Below are positions 46,656 to 58,690 of a DNA stretch of 64,000 nt, one piece after another. The position numbers were made by a program, and so were the translations under genes. How positions within the stretch are numbered: position 1 is the first letter of the stretch; each line of letters starts with the position of its first letter. The DNA is from Ampelocalamus luodianensis (taxonomy: Eukaryota; Streptophyta; Magnoliopsida; Poales; Poaceae): positions 26,773,080-26,837,079 of the forward strand of contig CM070617.1 of assembly GCA_036346255.1 (NCBI GenBank), read 5' to 3'. Below the pieces are notes generated by a model, which was given only the letters and a program-made list of their open reading frames with translations, was not told where the DNA came from and made no database searches.

Positions 46656-49600
46656 TTTGTGGGCAAAAATGGGTTACCAATATCTTCCTTAGCAAATCCA
46701 TGATAATCCATTCCCGGTTGAGAAATGAGAACTAGTTCTCTATGCGAACCTCACCCTTGAAATATCAGGAGTATCCTTCCTAGCGAGACTTGATAGTCTT
46801 GCATTCCCAAGGTGCGGGCGTTATTCTTGGAATGGGTGGTTAGCCAAGAATCATGGACAAATAGAATGTGCTGATAGGTCTATCACCCTCACAAATGGAG
46901 AAGGAATTTCGGTGGAGTTCAAACCCAAGACTGCACAATGGAAGTTCTATCCTCACGGCATGAAGGAAGTGAAACTTGAAGACATACACGTAGTCAGAGA
47001 ATATCTTGATGTCTTTCTGATGAATTACGGCATGCCACGGATCGGGCGTCATGTTCTTAATTGACTTAGTCGGGGCGGCTCCAATATCGGCGACCTATAG
47101 AATGCGGCTAATGAGTTAAGCGGAATTGAAGAAAGCAGTTGAAGAAGCTGCGAGCGAGGTTACATCCGACCCAGTTCATCACCTTGGGGAGCACGGTGTT
47201 GTTCGTCAAGAAAAGGACAATAGCATGAGGATGTGTGTTGATTACGGATCACTCAATGAGGTGGCGATCAAGAACAAATATCCTTTACCGGGATAGATGA
47301 TCATTCGATCGGTGAAAGAACAAGTGTCTTTTCAAAGATTGATTTGAGATCGGCTATCACCAGCGAAGATCGGGCGGAAGATATTAGAAGACAGCTTTCA
47401 CCACGGATATGGGTATGCGAGTTTCTGGTGATGTCATTTGGTTTGTGACGCCCTGCTTATTTCATGAATATGATGAACAAAGTGTTCATGGAATTCTGGA
47501 TAAGTTCGTGGTTGTTTTCATCGATGACATTCTCATCTACTCGAAGGATGAAGAAGAACACGAGAAGCATATCGAATGATCTTTGGACAAGCTCGAGAAC
47601 ATCGACTTTATGCTAAATTCGGCAAAAGTGAATTTTGGCTAAGTCAAGTGGCATTCCTTGGACATATTGTGTCGGCGGAGGAATCGCGATAGATCTGCCA
47701 AGGTTGAGCCGTGTCAGTTGGAAGCAACCGGAGACGATCACCAAGTGAAAGTTTCCTTGGACTAGCGGGTTATTACGCGAGTTCATTGAAAATTTCTCTA
47801 AGATTGCAAGACCCATGACTCAACACGAAGAAGGAGAAGAAATTTGATTGGACGGATGCACGTGAAGAAAGTTTTCAAGACACGAAGAGAGATTGGTCTC
47901 GGCACTGTGTTAGTTTTACGATATCCATAAAGATTTGAGATCTTCTGCGGCGCATCCGTCAAGGTCTCGGATGCGTATTGATGCGAGGAGGGCAAGGTAG
48001 TAGCTTATGCATCGAGCGATTGAGGCCACATGAAGGGAATTATCAACCCGATCAGGTTAGCGGCGATTGTGCATGCCTTGAAGATCGGCGGCATTATCTC
48101 ATTGGTAACGTTGTGAGATTTTCACGGATCACAAGAGTTTGAAGTATATATTCACGGTAAATTAAACCTTGGCGAGAAGATGGTTAGAGTTGATAAAAGA
48201 TTACGATCTTGGAATCCATTATCACCGGGCAAAGCAAATGTAGTTGCGGATGCCACTGACGAGAAAGGCCTATTGCAATACCATGATGGTGCGGAAGGAG
48301 CGGCGAACTACATGAAGAATTGAAGCGTCTAAACTTGGAGATTGTCGGTCAAGGTTGTGTGAATGCTTTGGAAGTACAACCGACTCTTCAAAGTCGATTA
48401 GAGAAAAGCAACTAGAAGATGATGACATCAAGGAGATCAAGAAGAATATGCGAAGAGGCAAGGCTCGAGTTCGCGAGAAGATGAACAAGGCTGTGTGGTT
48501 TGGGAACGCATTTGTGTACCTAACCAACGGGAGTTAAAACAATCAATTCTTAAGGAGGCTCATGAAGCGCCTTACTCCATTCACCGGAAGCACCAAGATG
48601 TACCAGGATCTGAAAGAAAAATCTTGGTGGGTCGGCATGAAGCGAATCGGCGGGTTCGTTGCTGTTGTGATGTGTGTCGTGAGTTAAAGCGAACATCGAG
48701 ACCAATGGATTGTTGCGACCACTACCAATCCGAATGGAAGTGGGAAGAGATTGGCATGGACCGTCACGGACTTCCTAGGACCCAATCGGGATATGATTCT
48801 ATACGGGTGATAGTTGATCGGTTGACCAAAGTAGCTCACTTCATTCCGTCAAGACTACATCTGAAGCGACCGGTTAGCGAGTTATATGTGGCTAGGATTG
48901 TTTGTCTACAGGGTACCCAAGAAGATCGTGTCAAACGGAGGTTCCCAATTTACATCAAGGTTTTGAGAGTGCATGAAGCCTTAGGCACGGACTCAACCGA
49001 TCTGACCTATCATCCTCAAGCGGATGGTCGACGAGCGCGCAATCAAGTCCTCGAAGATATGCTCGAGCACATGCCTTGGAATTTGGACAAAGTTGGGACA
49101 AGAATTTGCTTGTATCACGAATTCTCGTATAACAATAGCCATCAAGCTAGTTTGCAAATGGCTCCTTTTGAAGCATTGTATGGCAGAAAATGCAGAACTC
49201 CACTTCTGTGGGATGAAGTAGGAGAGCATCAGCTCTTTGGACCTGAGATAATCAAAGATGCAGAAAGTAAGGTCAAAGCCATAAGGGAACATCTGAAAGT
49301 GGCACAAACCCGACAGAAGAGTTATGCTGATAACCGTCGGAGGAATCTAAACTTTGAGGTAGGAGACTTGGTCTATCTGAGTCACTCCACTCGGAGGAGT
49401 AAGAAGATTAGAACAAAGGAAAACTTCGCACCAGTTTGTGGGGCCATACAAAATTCTAGCCAAAAGAGGTGAAGTGGCATATCGGCTTGAGCTACGAAGC
49501 CTTGTCATTGTGCACGATGTCTTCCATGTATCGATTGAGAAATGCTTGCAAGCGCGAAGACCATACCTTCTGGAGAGCTTGATCTTGAGAAGATCTCACT

Positions 49601-49768
49601 TATGTGGAGCGACCCATCAAGATTACGGATGTCGCGAGCGAGTCACTAGAGCGGGATCATCGGATCATACAAAGTGCGATGGAGTCGTCACCGGAAAGTG
49701 AAGCCACTTGGGAAAAAGAAGAAGACCTCAAGACTAACTACCCAGAGCTCTTTCTTGACCAATCCTGA
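46656..49768 (+). pseudogene. Tekay-like pol: RT, RNase H, integrase, chromodomain
   Basis: RT around 47180-47690, with FLVMSF-type context and an intact FIDDILIYSKDEEEHEK near 47520. RNase H about 47860-48260. Integrase zinc-binding region and core about 48500-49300 (MDRHGLPRTQSGYDSIRVIV; HPQADGRRARNQVLEDML). GPYKILAKRGEVAYRLEL is near 49440. The chromodomain-like end is EATWEKEEDLKTNYPELF, with a stop at 49766-49768. There are many 1-2-nt indels. Several sit where the homologous element at 62.8-64 kb has CAG, CTG or CCG, so some frameshifts may be sequencing artefacts. Confidence 0.85.
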
Positions 49769-49800
49769 ATCTCGGGTGAGATTCCCTTAAGAGATAGGTT

Positions 49801-52800
49801 TATAACACCTCAAATTTCAAATTCGATAAAATTTAAAAGTTTATTTATGTTTGTGGTTTTCTGAATTTTCAAAAGCTTTTATAAGTATTTTAAAGCTAAA
49901 ACAAATTTATTTACAAAATTAAAAGCCAACAAATAGTTGGAAATAATTTTATTAAGTCGAGAATGAGTATAGAATTTCTGTGAATTTTCCATAATTTTTG
50001 GAAGTGTTTTGATATTTTCTAAACCTTATTTGAATTATCGAGTTTAATCAAATAGAAAAGCAATAGAAAAACAAAAAAATAGGCGTGGGCGAAACCCACC
50101 AGCCTCGGCCCAACAACTTCATGCATACGGCCCATCGGCTGCTTTTGCCACGTCGCCTCTCGCCCTCTTCCACCATCAGATCAAAATCGGACGGTGCCAT
50201 CTCTCTCGTATCTCTCTTTTCTTCACCATTGGACCATGCAAGCGGCGGGATCGTTCATCACAACGCTTGCGGTCATTGTTATCGTCAGCGAGGCGTGCGA
50301 TCCTAATCAACGGCGCGCAAATATTCACTTACCGCCGGGATCTAATCGTCGCCGTTGAAGATCGGACGGCGCGATCATCGTTTTCCCGCACGTCTTCCTT
50401 CTTCCTCGCGGCGGCTGGGATCTCGCCATTTCGCGCGTGGCGAGCTCCACTTACAAGGCCTAGTCCCATTGGAAAATATGATCTTGAAGATGCATGCTAA
50501 AAGTTTTATGAAGACCAGCTCAAGGACAAATGTGTTAGACCACATTTAACATCTTTAGAGCCTTGTGCATTCATTCAACTCCTCAAATTCATTTGTTCAC
50601 TCTTTGAGAGGTTGTTGAGCTCATTCAAAGTGCATTCATCATTCTAGTTGATCCTATTGCACTTGAGTGTCGCTGCGAAGGTCTTGGTTTGTTACTCTTG
50701 GAGTTTTGCCGAACTCCTAGACGGCTTAGCGGTGATTGCACGTGATCTCTTCAAGAAGATTGTGAAGAGGCCGGTGCCCATATTGTGAGTGGTTTGGTGT
50801 TCACCATCCTCGAGTGGAGGAAGAACAACCAATAGTGATCGAGGAAATGCTTAATACGTGGAGCCGCTTGATTTGTTCAAGCTCCTCAACGTGGACTAGT
50901 GAAGACCGCAAGTCTTCGATACCACGAAAACATCGTTGTCTCATTGTGGTTATTCCTAGTCTTTACTCTTCCGCATTTATATTTCTAGCTTGATCTTTGT
51001 GCTTGTATTGCTTAGCTAGAAGTATAATTTGTTTAGACTAAGTTATTTATTAGCTTATCTCGTTAATTTGTTTAAAAGTTTAAAAACCTCCTATTCACCC
51101 CCCTCTAGTCGGTTATCCTTGATCCTACAACCGCTACTGTACAGAGGTCGCATTTGCAAATTACGCTGAACGAGGGCTAGTTTTGAAATTCAACTGAGCT
51201 ACAGGGCCAGAAATGCAAAAAATTTTGCCTAATAGTACTACAAAGATTACATAAATTGGAAAATAACATTAACGTATCAGTGATATGTGGCCTCAAGCCC
51301 CGCATGTCATCCTCATATTGAATGTTATATTCCAATATATACATCTTAGCAATGTTACTAAGCAAAATTTTCCAAAATTAAAACATACAAGAACATTTTG
51401 TTCATTATACAAAAGTACAAATGGTTGGTCTGCTGATCATATCTCCCAATAATCAAAAGTCGATCTCGGCCGTTGTAGCCTCTCGCCCACGATCACGTGC
51501 GCGCGAACCGCGCAAGCAACCGCCACGTCCGCACCCGTTACCCATCATCCCGCGTCCGGTTGCACAACTCACCGCAACGCCGCCACGACCTCGCCCGTCC
51601 CGCCGTTATAGCCTCGCCGTACCCTATAAAGGAGCACCGGTGCGCCACATTCCCCTCATCACAACGCCCAAACTCTCACACCTCCGCCCCAGAGCTCGCC
51701 GTATTCGGAGATTCATCGCCGTCGGCCACCAGAGCTTGGAGCTCTGTTTGCGCCGCCGTCACCACCGCCGGTTCCCCGCCGCCACCACCATCGGCATCAG
51801 CATCGTCAGGCGAACCTCAAGCACCCCTCCATCGCGCGAACGCCACCGGAGCTCCTCGCCGCCGACAAGCCGACACCGCCGCCGCATATCTTCTCGCCGC
51901 CGGCTATCGCCGTGCCCTCAGGTGACCAAAACAGGTGCTTCGTGACCCCCATCGTCTCCTCTTCCATTTGACACCACCCGCACCCCTCGTCGTGCCGCCG
52001 TTCGCCGGCGAGCACACGACCGGCGTCGCGGTGCCAGGTGACGTGGCGCGCCACGTCGCGCCACCTCGCGCCACGAGCGCGCGTCGGCGCCACCTCCCTC
52101 CTCGCGCGCGTGTCACGCTGCGTGGCACGATCCACCGACCAGGCTAAAGGTCCCATGGACTTGGTCCATGTGGACCATGTCGAATGACACATGGGCCCCA
52201 TGTGTCGAAATTCTTTAATTATTATAATTCCGAAATTCCAGTGCTGATGTAATCATTGCGCAATAAATGGATTTTGTTAGGAAAATAATTCGAAATTCAA
52301 TAAAATTTGATTTAGATATAAACTTGAAATTCATAACTTTTGCATATGAACTCCAAATTGGGTGATTCAAATTGCAAAATTTATATAAAATTATAATCTA
52401 GCTAACTAAACCAAAATATTTCAGTTTGGAGTTGATTTGAACTATGTTTTTGAATTTATTTGAATTTGCATTGAATTTGTCGTATTTTCGCGTATAGACT
52501 TCGACGACTCCGGAGAGTTCGATCAAACTGAAGATTTAGAATTTCAAGACATCGACCAAGGCAAGTTACACCATTGACCATATTGCCCCTATTATTTTAA
52601 GTTATTTTCAGTTTTTAAATTCCTTATTGCATGCATATGTTGTTATAAATATTTTAATATCTGTTTTCATTATAGTTAATTCCATGTGTTATTGTATGGC
52701 CAAATTTGAATGTTGTATCTGATTACCTTGATACCATAGGCAAGATATTACCAAAATTCAAATGTATGCTTAGCCAAGCTTAGTTCACATTCTGAGAATT

Positions 52801-54027
52801 TGGGAGGGTTTTACACGATTTCTACAAATTGTTTTCAAACTTGATATTGTGGTATTGTTTTACCACATGAGTTTATAAATGAAGTTTTTATTCAAAATAA
52901 AACCAAAATGGGTTTGGATTTGGGCGAAATGGTCGGAATGGTGGAGTGCGGAGTTTATGCAGGTTTGATCTGTTAAGATCAAGGCCCATGGGTTGACTGA
53001 ATAGCGCCCAAGTCAATTGAGGACCGGTCTTTGAGCCGCTTATTGCTATGCCATAACGTACCACCACATGTCTGTATGGGCAGGATTTGGTGACTAATTT
53101 GTGATGTCCTAGTATATTTATGTCATGTGATTTTGTGGGTGTCGGCTAGGCGTTTTATTCCACTTGGCGCAGAGGGGCTTCGGAGGGCAGTCGGTCAAAG
53201 GGGCGAAACCTTAGCGGGCATGAATGTACTAGGATAAAACATTGTAAAGGCCTCATGGTAATTGCTCGAGTCACGCCTACGGAGCGTGAATTGGCCGACA
53301 TAACGAGCATGTCACCTCATGTGGGTAAGTTGTACCAACTCTGCGAGTAGAAACTATTCGAATAGCGCGTCATGCGTCATGGACATGCTAGCGGGGGCCA
53401 CTTAAAGTTAAATTGTTCTTTGGTTTTAAATGCTTTATTAAATGTTGAGGATGGTTAATCCTTATGAAAATTGGGAGGAAGCCAAGTGTTAGGAGGATCC
53501 TTCACTTTATCAATGGAGGTTATCCACATTACATCATTCTTTGTTTCAAAATATGATTTTATCCATAGTATAAAATTGCCTTAGAAACTACTATGCGTAT
53601 TCAACTGAAAATCTTTGTTTATGCAAAATAACCCTGCCATACTCACTTGTTTCCTTATGCATGCATTTAAAATCAATATTGGGTGTGACTTGCGAGCACG
53701 GTAGTAGTGCTCACTCTTCTTTGAATAAATCTTATTCGGAGAAAACTATTATCTTGGCGGTGAGGACCGGACGAGTAGGCCTTCTCGAGACGATTGCTGT
53801 GGCGCATCGTGTAGCTCCCACTATATTGTTATTTCCGCTGTGTTTATCATTTGACATTTGATGTTATTATTCAAGACTCATTTGTATTAAACAGTTATTT
53901 ATTTAATGTCATTTACGTTTTCGTGATATGAATGTGATATTCATTTTTGTGAGACTGTGTACACTGGAAATCCTGGACTGGTGTTTGAACACAGAGAATT
54001 CGGGATCCTTCGTTCCCGGGTTCGACA
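49801..54027 (+). repeat. 3' LTR of the Tekay-like element, interrupted
   Basis: Starts TATAACACC (TG altered to TA) and ends GGGTTCGACA. About 3.2 kb after removing the insert at 50451-51460. AT-rich stretches, such as 52320-52500 against 42800-42990, are virtually identical to the 5' LTR; differences cluster at CG-rich words. Confidence 0.9.
50451..51460 (+). other. ~1-kb patch copied from 38.2-39.9 kb inside the 3' LTR
   Basis: 50451-50520 matches 38204-38285 (Sirevirus LTR). 50521-51132 matches 39003-39597, 51132-51230 matches the MULE terminus, and 51231-51460 matches the host flank 39693-39925. The internal join uses the shared word CTCAAGGA. There is no target duplication. The patch crosses three unrelated source units in the same order as upstream, so it was copied as a block. 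Confidence 0.85.
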
Positions 54028-54039
54028 TCATGTATTAAA

Positions 54040-54370
54040 ATAATCATAAGTAGGAAAAACCTTTAGTTTTGAAAAAAAAACTGATTTTTCTGATTTCTTC
54101 CTTTTCCTGTTCTATTGGGAGGAATCAAGACCACAAAGCAATACATAAACAAAAAGGAAAAAGAGAGTAGGCATATATTTTGAGGAGAAGACTTTATTAA
54201 ATCCCATTATTTCGCATACATCATTGGATCTCACCCCAATCTAGCCACATTCCCCACAAATTACTCAACACAACCTTGCAAATTACACATATCTCAAGAG
54301 ACAGCCCCAGTCAAGGTAGAGAGACCTATAAACTAAATCCATCACTTCTTCTCCCAAGATTAACAAAGCA
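54040..54370. other. 3' flank of LTP3
   Basis: Resembles 39930-40250 downstream of LTP2 (GGAGGAATCAAGACCACAAA-type words). Part of the duplicated gene block. No gene seen. Confidence 0.6.
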
Positions 54371-54844
54371 TCAACCATCCATTTATTGGACTAGAGAAGG
54401 AACCTTGTAGCACAAAAATAATCGAAAACAAAACACATGTCATGGATAGTTCATGCGAGACACATATCGTGCATTAGTACAAAATACATCCATAGAGGTG
54501 AGCATAAAACACTTACTCCCTTGCGGGAGCGGTGTGAGTGGATTATTGCAGAATTTGGCAACGTACACGACCTTGTCCATGGACACCACCTTCTCTAGAT
54601 CCTTAGTAACCTTGGAGCACAAGCATGGAATGTCTGCCCTTTTTACTACTGCGCAGCATGCCTCCGAAGGGTCTATCTTTGGGTCTGCGGGGAACAACAC
54701 GTATTGCTGGCACTCCTGGACTAGTTCCTGTATGTTCTTGTTGCATTGGTCATCATCCTTGGTGCCTATGGTGGACGACTTTTTGTCGGCCAACGTAGCC
54801 ACTACAAAGGCGAGGACCAAGAACAAACCCAGGAGTTTTGCCAG
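54370..54844 (-). pseudogene. LTP3: 8-cysteine gene, start codon and splice acceptor lost
   Basis: The reading frame continues upstream to 54844, where the family ATG is CTG. The frame then reads AKLLGLFLVLAFVVATLAD and a mature part with the cysteine series CNKN, QECQQYV, ACCAV, IPCLCSK, KFCNN. The donor GTAAGT at 54516-54511 is intact. The acceptor before the small last exon (near 54400) reads TTTTTGTGCTAC where LTP1 and LTP2 have TTTTGCAG. Sequence upstream of 54845 is unrelated to the other copies; the ancestral promoter-proximal sequence resumes at about 55545. Probably non-functional, although most of the protein is preserved. Confidence 0.82.
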
Positions 54845-55545
54845 GAGTACGCACCCTTAGTGCACACCTAGAAATACGGAGGATGTGGATAAATACGCGA
54901 CCATACAAAGTTCCAACTAATGTACTCTCGCGTGTGTGTAAATGTGGGCCCAAGGATTTGAGCTGTCAGACCCCCAAGCATGGAATACCCGAACACCTTA
55001 TGTATGTGCCGTACTTGTCCCATGATCAATGGCTAGTGCACACATTCACAACATTGACATTCACATCCTTACATTCACATGTGCAAAGTAAAGTAAAATG
55101 GTACTTAACTTAAGCGATAACAGTTATTACATCACTGGCCGACCGGCCAAATAAAACAAGTATCAACATAGTAAAAGTAGCAACAGGAAAAAAAGTGATG
55201 AAAGTAAATAAATTCCAGCGGCATGCCCATCCACACCCTCAAGCAACTAACAAGCGACAAAGCCTAGATAGACCTGTCACCGAACCCTTAGGTTCCAGGT
55301 GCGAAGAAAGCGTCGTCTGGCATAGGCTCTTCCTCAAACTCTGAACAACAATATAAGATTGAGTACAATGCGTACTCAGCAAGAATTGTAGTGTATCGCA
55401 AAATTTATATAGATTCAAGGCTAACAAGGGATGAGGCTCCACTCTACAAGTTATTTTGCTTTAAGCCGGTTTTATTTGCAATATCCATATATAGTATTTT
55501 GCAATGGAAGTTAAAAGCAGTTAAATAGATATAGGACAGTTAAAT
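54845..55545. other. foreign segment replacing the LTP3 promoter
   Basis: Unlike the upstream regions of LTP1 and LTP2. 55330-55440 (GAGTACAATGCGTACTCAGC; AAGGCTAACAAGGGATGAGG) resembles 56850-56955, so it may be a fragment of the antisense LTR-like sequence further right. Ends are undefined. Confidence 0.5.
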
Positions 55546-55870
55546 AGCTACATAGACAAGTGTCAACACTATTGTTGGGACATCTCAAAAGTAGGTGGTT
55601 TGTTGGAGATATCACTATATCTACATTGAATACATGCATCAAATGTATATTTATTAAGAAAGATTGAGATATTTGAAGCATATATTTGATTCGCTCATTT
55701 ATTTATTGGAATTGATTGACTCGTTTATTTATTTAAATTGATTAACTCATTTATTGGAGACTTGTCTTTCCAGAATAAATATATTTAAATAAATAATTTC
55801 TTAAAACCAAGGATAATAAGGATAGTTGCTAGTTTTTTTTGCGATTATGATGTAGACATACACACACGCG
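55545..55870. other. ancestral LTP3 upstream DNA and AT-rich spacer
   Basis: 55548-55690 matches 40735-40880 upstream of LTP2 (ACATAGACAAGTGTCAACAC). The rest is AT-rich without a recognised feature. Confidence 0.55.
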
Positions 55871-56002
55871 CGCCTTTTGTTCTCACTCCTTGTGTTTGTC
55901 TGCCGCGTGGGGCAATGCTTCATTTCTGTGCGGTCTTCACTCGTACACTACAACACCGTCTCCTTCTTCTTCACCTCAGGCTCAGGCTCAGATTTCGCTG
56001 CC

Positions 56003-56316
56003 ATGGATCCCAACCCTAATCCAATCCCGACCGACGCCCAGGCTGAACCCAAATCGGAAGGCCCAGGGAAGAGGCTCGCTGCCCTCTCCCTCTGTAGCGC
56101 CGACCTCCCCCCCCTAACTTTGCCGCCGGCGATATGGAGGCAGACGTCGATGCGGAGGACGACAACGACGAGGGTGAGGTGGAGGGCTACCTCACGGCTG
56201 CGTCCAAAGGCGGGAGCAGCAGCTGCGCGGCCGCCGCTTGGAAGGACAAGATGGAGGGTCTCGACGAGGACAAGGGCGTCGACGCGGGCCCACCTAGCCC
56301 ATGCAGCAGCGACTAA
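56003..56316 (+). pseudogene. unknown acidic protein, first exon, frameshifted
   Basis: The ATG at 56003 opens MDPNPNPIPTDAQAEPKSEG. A run of eight C at 56107-56114 separates it from a second frame that continues MEADVDAEDDNDEGEVEGYL to TAA at 56314-56316. Codon use and acidity fit a single GC-rich plant exon broken by a one-base change in the C run. I do not recognise the family. A minisatellite follows at once, so it may be a gene fragment carried by a repeat. The frameshift could be a sequencing error. Confidence 0.5.
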
Positions 56317-56349
56317 GACACCGAGCAGGTAGCGGCTAAGCTCGTCGTG

Positions 56350-56590
56350 AACAGTGCTCGGTGCAAACATTGCTTGTAGGAACAGTGCTCAGTATACACA
56401 GTGCTCGTATGAACAGTGCTCGGTGTACACAGTGCTCGATGCAAAGAGTGCTTGTATGAACAGTGCTCGTATGAACGGTGCTCAGTGTACACAGTGCTTG
56501 TTTGAACAGTGCTCGGTGTACATAGTACTCAGTGTACACAATGCTCGTATGAGCAGGGTTCGTCGTAAACAGTGCTCGTAGGAATAGTGC
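56350..56590. repeat. 15-16-bp minisatellite (AACAGTGCTCG..TG)
   Basis: About 15 units of AACAGTGCTCGTATG / TACACAGTGCTCGG type, alternating to give a ~31-bp higher unit. Open frames across it are repeat artefacts. Confidence 0.9.
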
Positions 56591-56599
56591 AAGCCCACA

Positions 56600-58190
56600 A
56601 TATATTACATAACAGGTCGTGCAGCCAATTGTTTTACAAAAGGACCACGAAGGAAGCAATTTTTACAAAAGTCAGAGTACAGAATCGAGGATAAGTGCGA
56701 AAGCAGAACAAGTCGTAGTGGATCCATTCACTCTGCCCACAGGCAAGCGACTAGGGGTCCCGGCCTAAGCTTCATCATCTTCACCATCATCCGGTTCAGC
56801 CTCTGAGTAGTAGTCATAGGGGTCTTGATCACGTGGGTCTGAAAGATTATATCAGACGAGTCTGAGTACACAACCGTACTCGCGAACCAACACACAATGC
56901 AATTGTTATAGATGCAAGGCTAATCAAAGGGAAGCTCATGGTTCCTTTTATTTGCATAAAGCCACTAGTTTGAAATAAAGTAAGTAATAGCAAAACCTGA
57001 GACTTAGCGTTTTGCTAACACAAGTTTTATAAACTGAGTTTTTGTTGTAAAGTACTAGTAGAGGTCCAACCTCCTATACCATTGAATGGCTCCATCTACT
57101 CAATTCTCAGGTTATCCTGTAATTACCACTAGTCCCAGACCAGGCCTTTTCAAATCCCTGGGGTCCCACCCCATCTTTCCATTCCATCCACAAATCAATT
57201 TTTATAAAAAGGAAAGCTATATCAAGCAAGTTCTCAATACCGCTCTTGACCGTGAGCACGCCTATCCAGATAGTTTTCTTACTCTGCAGAGTTTGCACGC
57301 TTTACCCACATGAGATAATCATCTTGATATGTACACACGTTTCCTTGGACATATGAATCAATGGGAGATTATCACAAGGTCTTTACAATGCTCAACCTCG
57401 ACGCAACCCCACCCGTTAAGGTTTCCACCGTCCAAAGCCACGCTCTTCCAGGAGGCCCTCTCTTGTGCCGTGTTGTTTTCCAATGGCTTCTTTCCCCTTT
57501 ACCCATGCCACATTCCTCCGATGGCGAAGCCACGCCAATGCGAGCAAATTAGTTAGCCAGGTCATCCCCATTATAGACTTGTGGTCGCACTGTTTTTACA
57601 TAAGAGGTCATCACCAGATTCGGTCCTTAATTGACTTGGGTGGTACATCCACATACCAACATCCTCTCGTGCCCCCGGCACCAGCCCCTCTTTCCATCCG
57701 CCCAAGTCGAAATATGTTTTTCAAGTTTTCATTTGTTTTGAAAATAATCCTTTAGTCCAACATACCAGCCAGGCTCCCAGCCTCGACCATCCAAATCTAG
57801 TTTTCATGTTAAAAGAGCGTTGTCGAGCAATGTAATGTCCGGATGACAATGTATCTAAGCAAGGCTAAGCATGACACTTAGATATAGACTTATTAACTAG
57901 TATGTAATTCATTAAGTCTAGGGTGACAAAGGATAATGTCCAAGTTCAAGGATAGGAAGTTTATACACAATTATTATTAAGGCATTAGCTACGACTAGAC
58001 CAAATATAGTTGCATAAATCATAGCAATGCAATTTCATAATTTAAAGCAATATAATTTGCAAAGAGTAGGTGCAATATGATCAAAGTGTTGACTTGCCTT
58101 GCTTAGAGTACTGCTGATCTTGGTCCTGATCAATTGATGGTTCTTCAGTCGCCTCGGCTTCTACATATGCAAAGACAACCAAAAGGCAAA
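56600..58190 (-). repeat. antisense LTR-like sequence (Ty3, related to the solo LTR)
   Basis: Shares ordered short blocks with 28700-29950: CTCTGCAGAG..TT and TTACCCACA near 57290, CGGTCCTTAATTGACTTGGG near 57620, and TTGACTTGCCTTGCTTAGAG near 58090. That order fits the 3' part of a Tekay-type LTR on the minus strand. No gene is supported. Ends are not defined. Confidence 0.55.
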
Positions 58191-58199
58191 TAAGCATGA

Positions 58200-58690
58200 A
58201 GACTTAGTGGTCAAGACTCAGTGGTCGAACTCGAGTGGGCGAACTGTGTGGTCGAGACACAGTGGTCGAAACACAGTGGTCGAGGAAGTGATCGAAATGA
58301 GTGGTTGAAACTGTGTGGTCGGAACACAATGGTCGAAAGAATGGTCGAAATGAGTGATCGAAACTGTGTGGTCGAAACAGTGGTCGAGAATGAGTGGTCG
58401 AATCGAGCTTTCTGGTCGAAACATAGTGGTCGAACCGAGTGGTCGAAACTCAGTGGTCAAACTGAGTGGTCGAATTGAGTGGTCAAAACTCAGTGGTCGA
58501 AACACAGTGGTCGAACTGAGTGGTCGAACCAAGTGGTCCGAACTCAGTGGTCGAACTGAGTGGTCGAAACTCAGTGGTCGAAACTCAGTGGTCATACTGA
58601 GTGGTCGAACCGAGTGGTCAGAACTCAATAGTCGAACTCAGTGGTCGAACGGAGTGGTCGAACTGAGTTCGTGGCACTACAGTGCTCATA
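58200..58690. repeat. minisatellite of AGTGGTCGAA(C) words
   Basis: Roughly 40 short units (AGTGGTCGAACTG, AGTGGTCGAAACTC) of about 10-17 bp. Degenerate relatives continue to 58990 (CACTGGTCGAAAGGGG). Repetitive open frames occur on both strands but are not genes. Confidence 0.9.

Larger units (their letters stand above)
41317..54027 (+). mobile_element. Tekay/Del-like Ty3 retrotransposon, 12.7 kb
   Basis: LTRs 41317-44506 and 49801-54027 (the latter holding a 1,010-bp insert), with target duplication TCATG at 41312-41316 and 54028-54032. The primer-binding site next to the 5' LTR reads TGGTATCGAGCC (44511-44522), two bases short of the usual initiator-Met site. The internal region encodes gag, protease, RT, RNase H, integrase and a chromodomain tail, all with frequent frameshifts. 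LTRs over 3 kb, the RT type and the C-terminal chromodomain suggest the Tekay/Del clade. It lies between LTP2 and LTP3. Confidence 0.92.
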
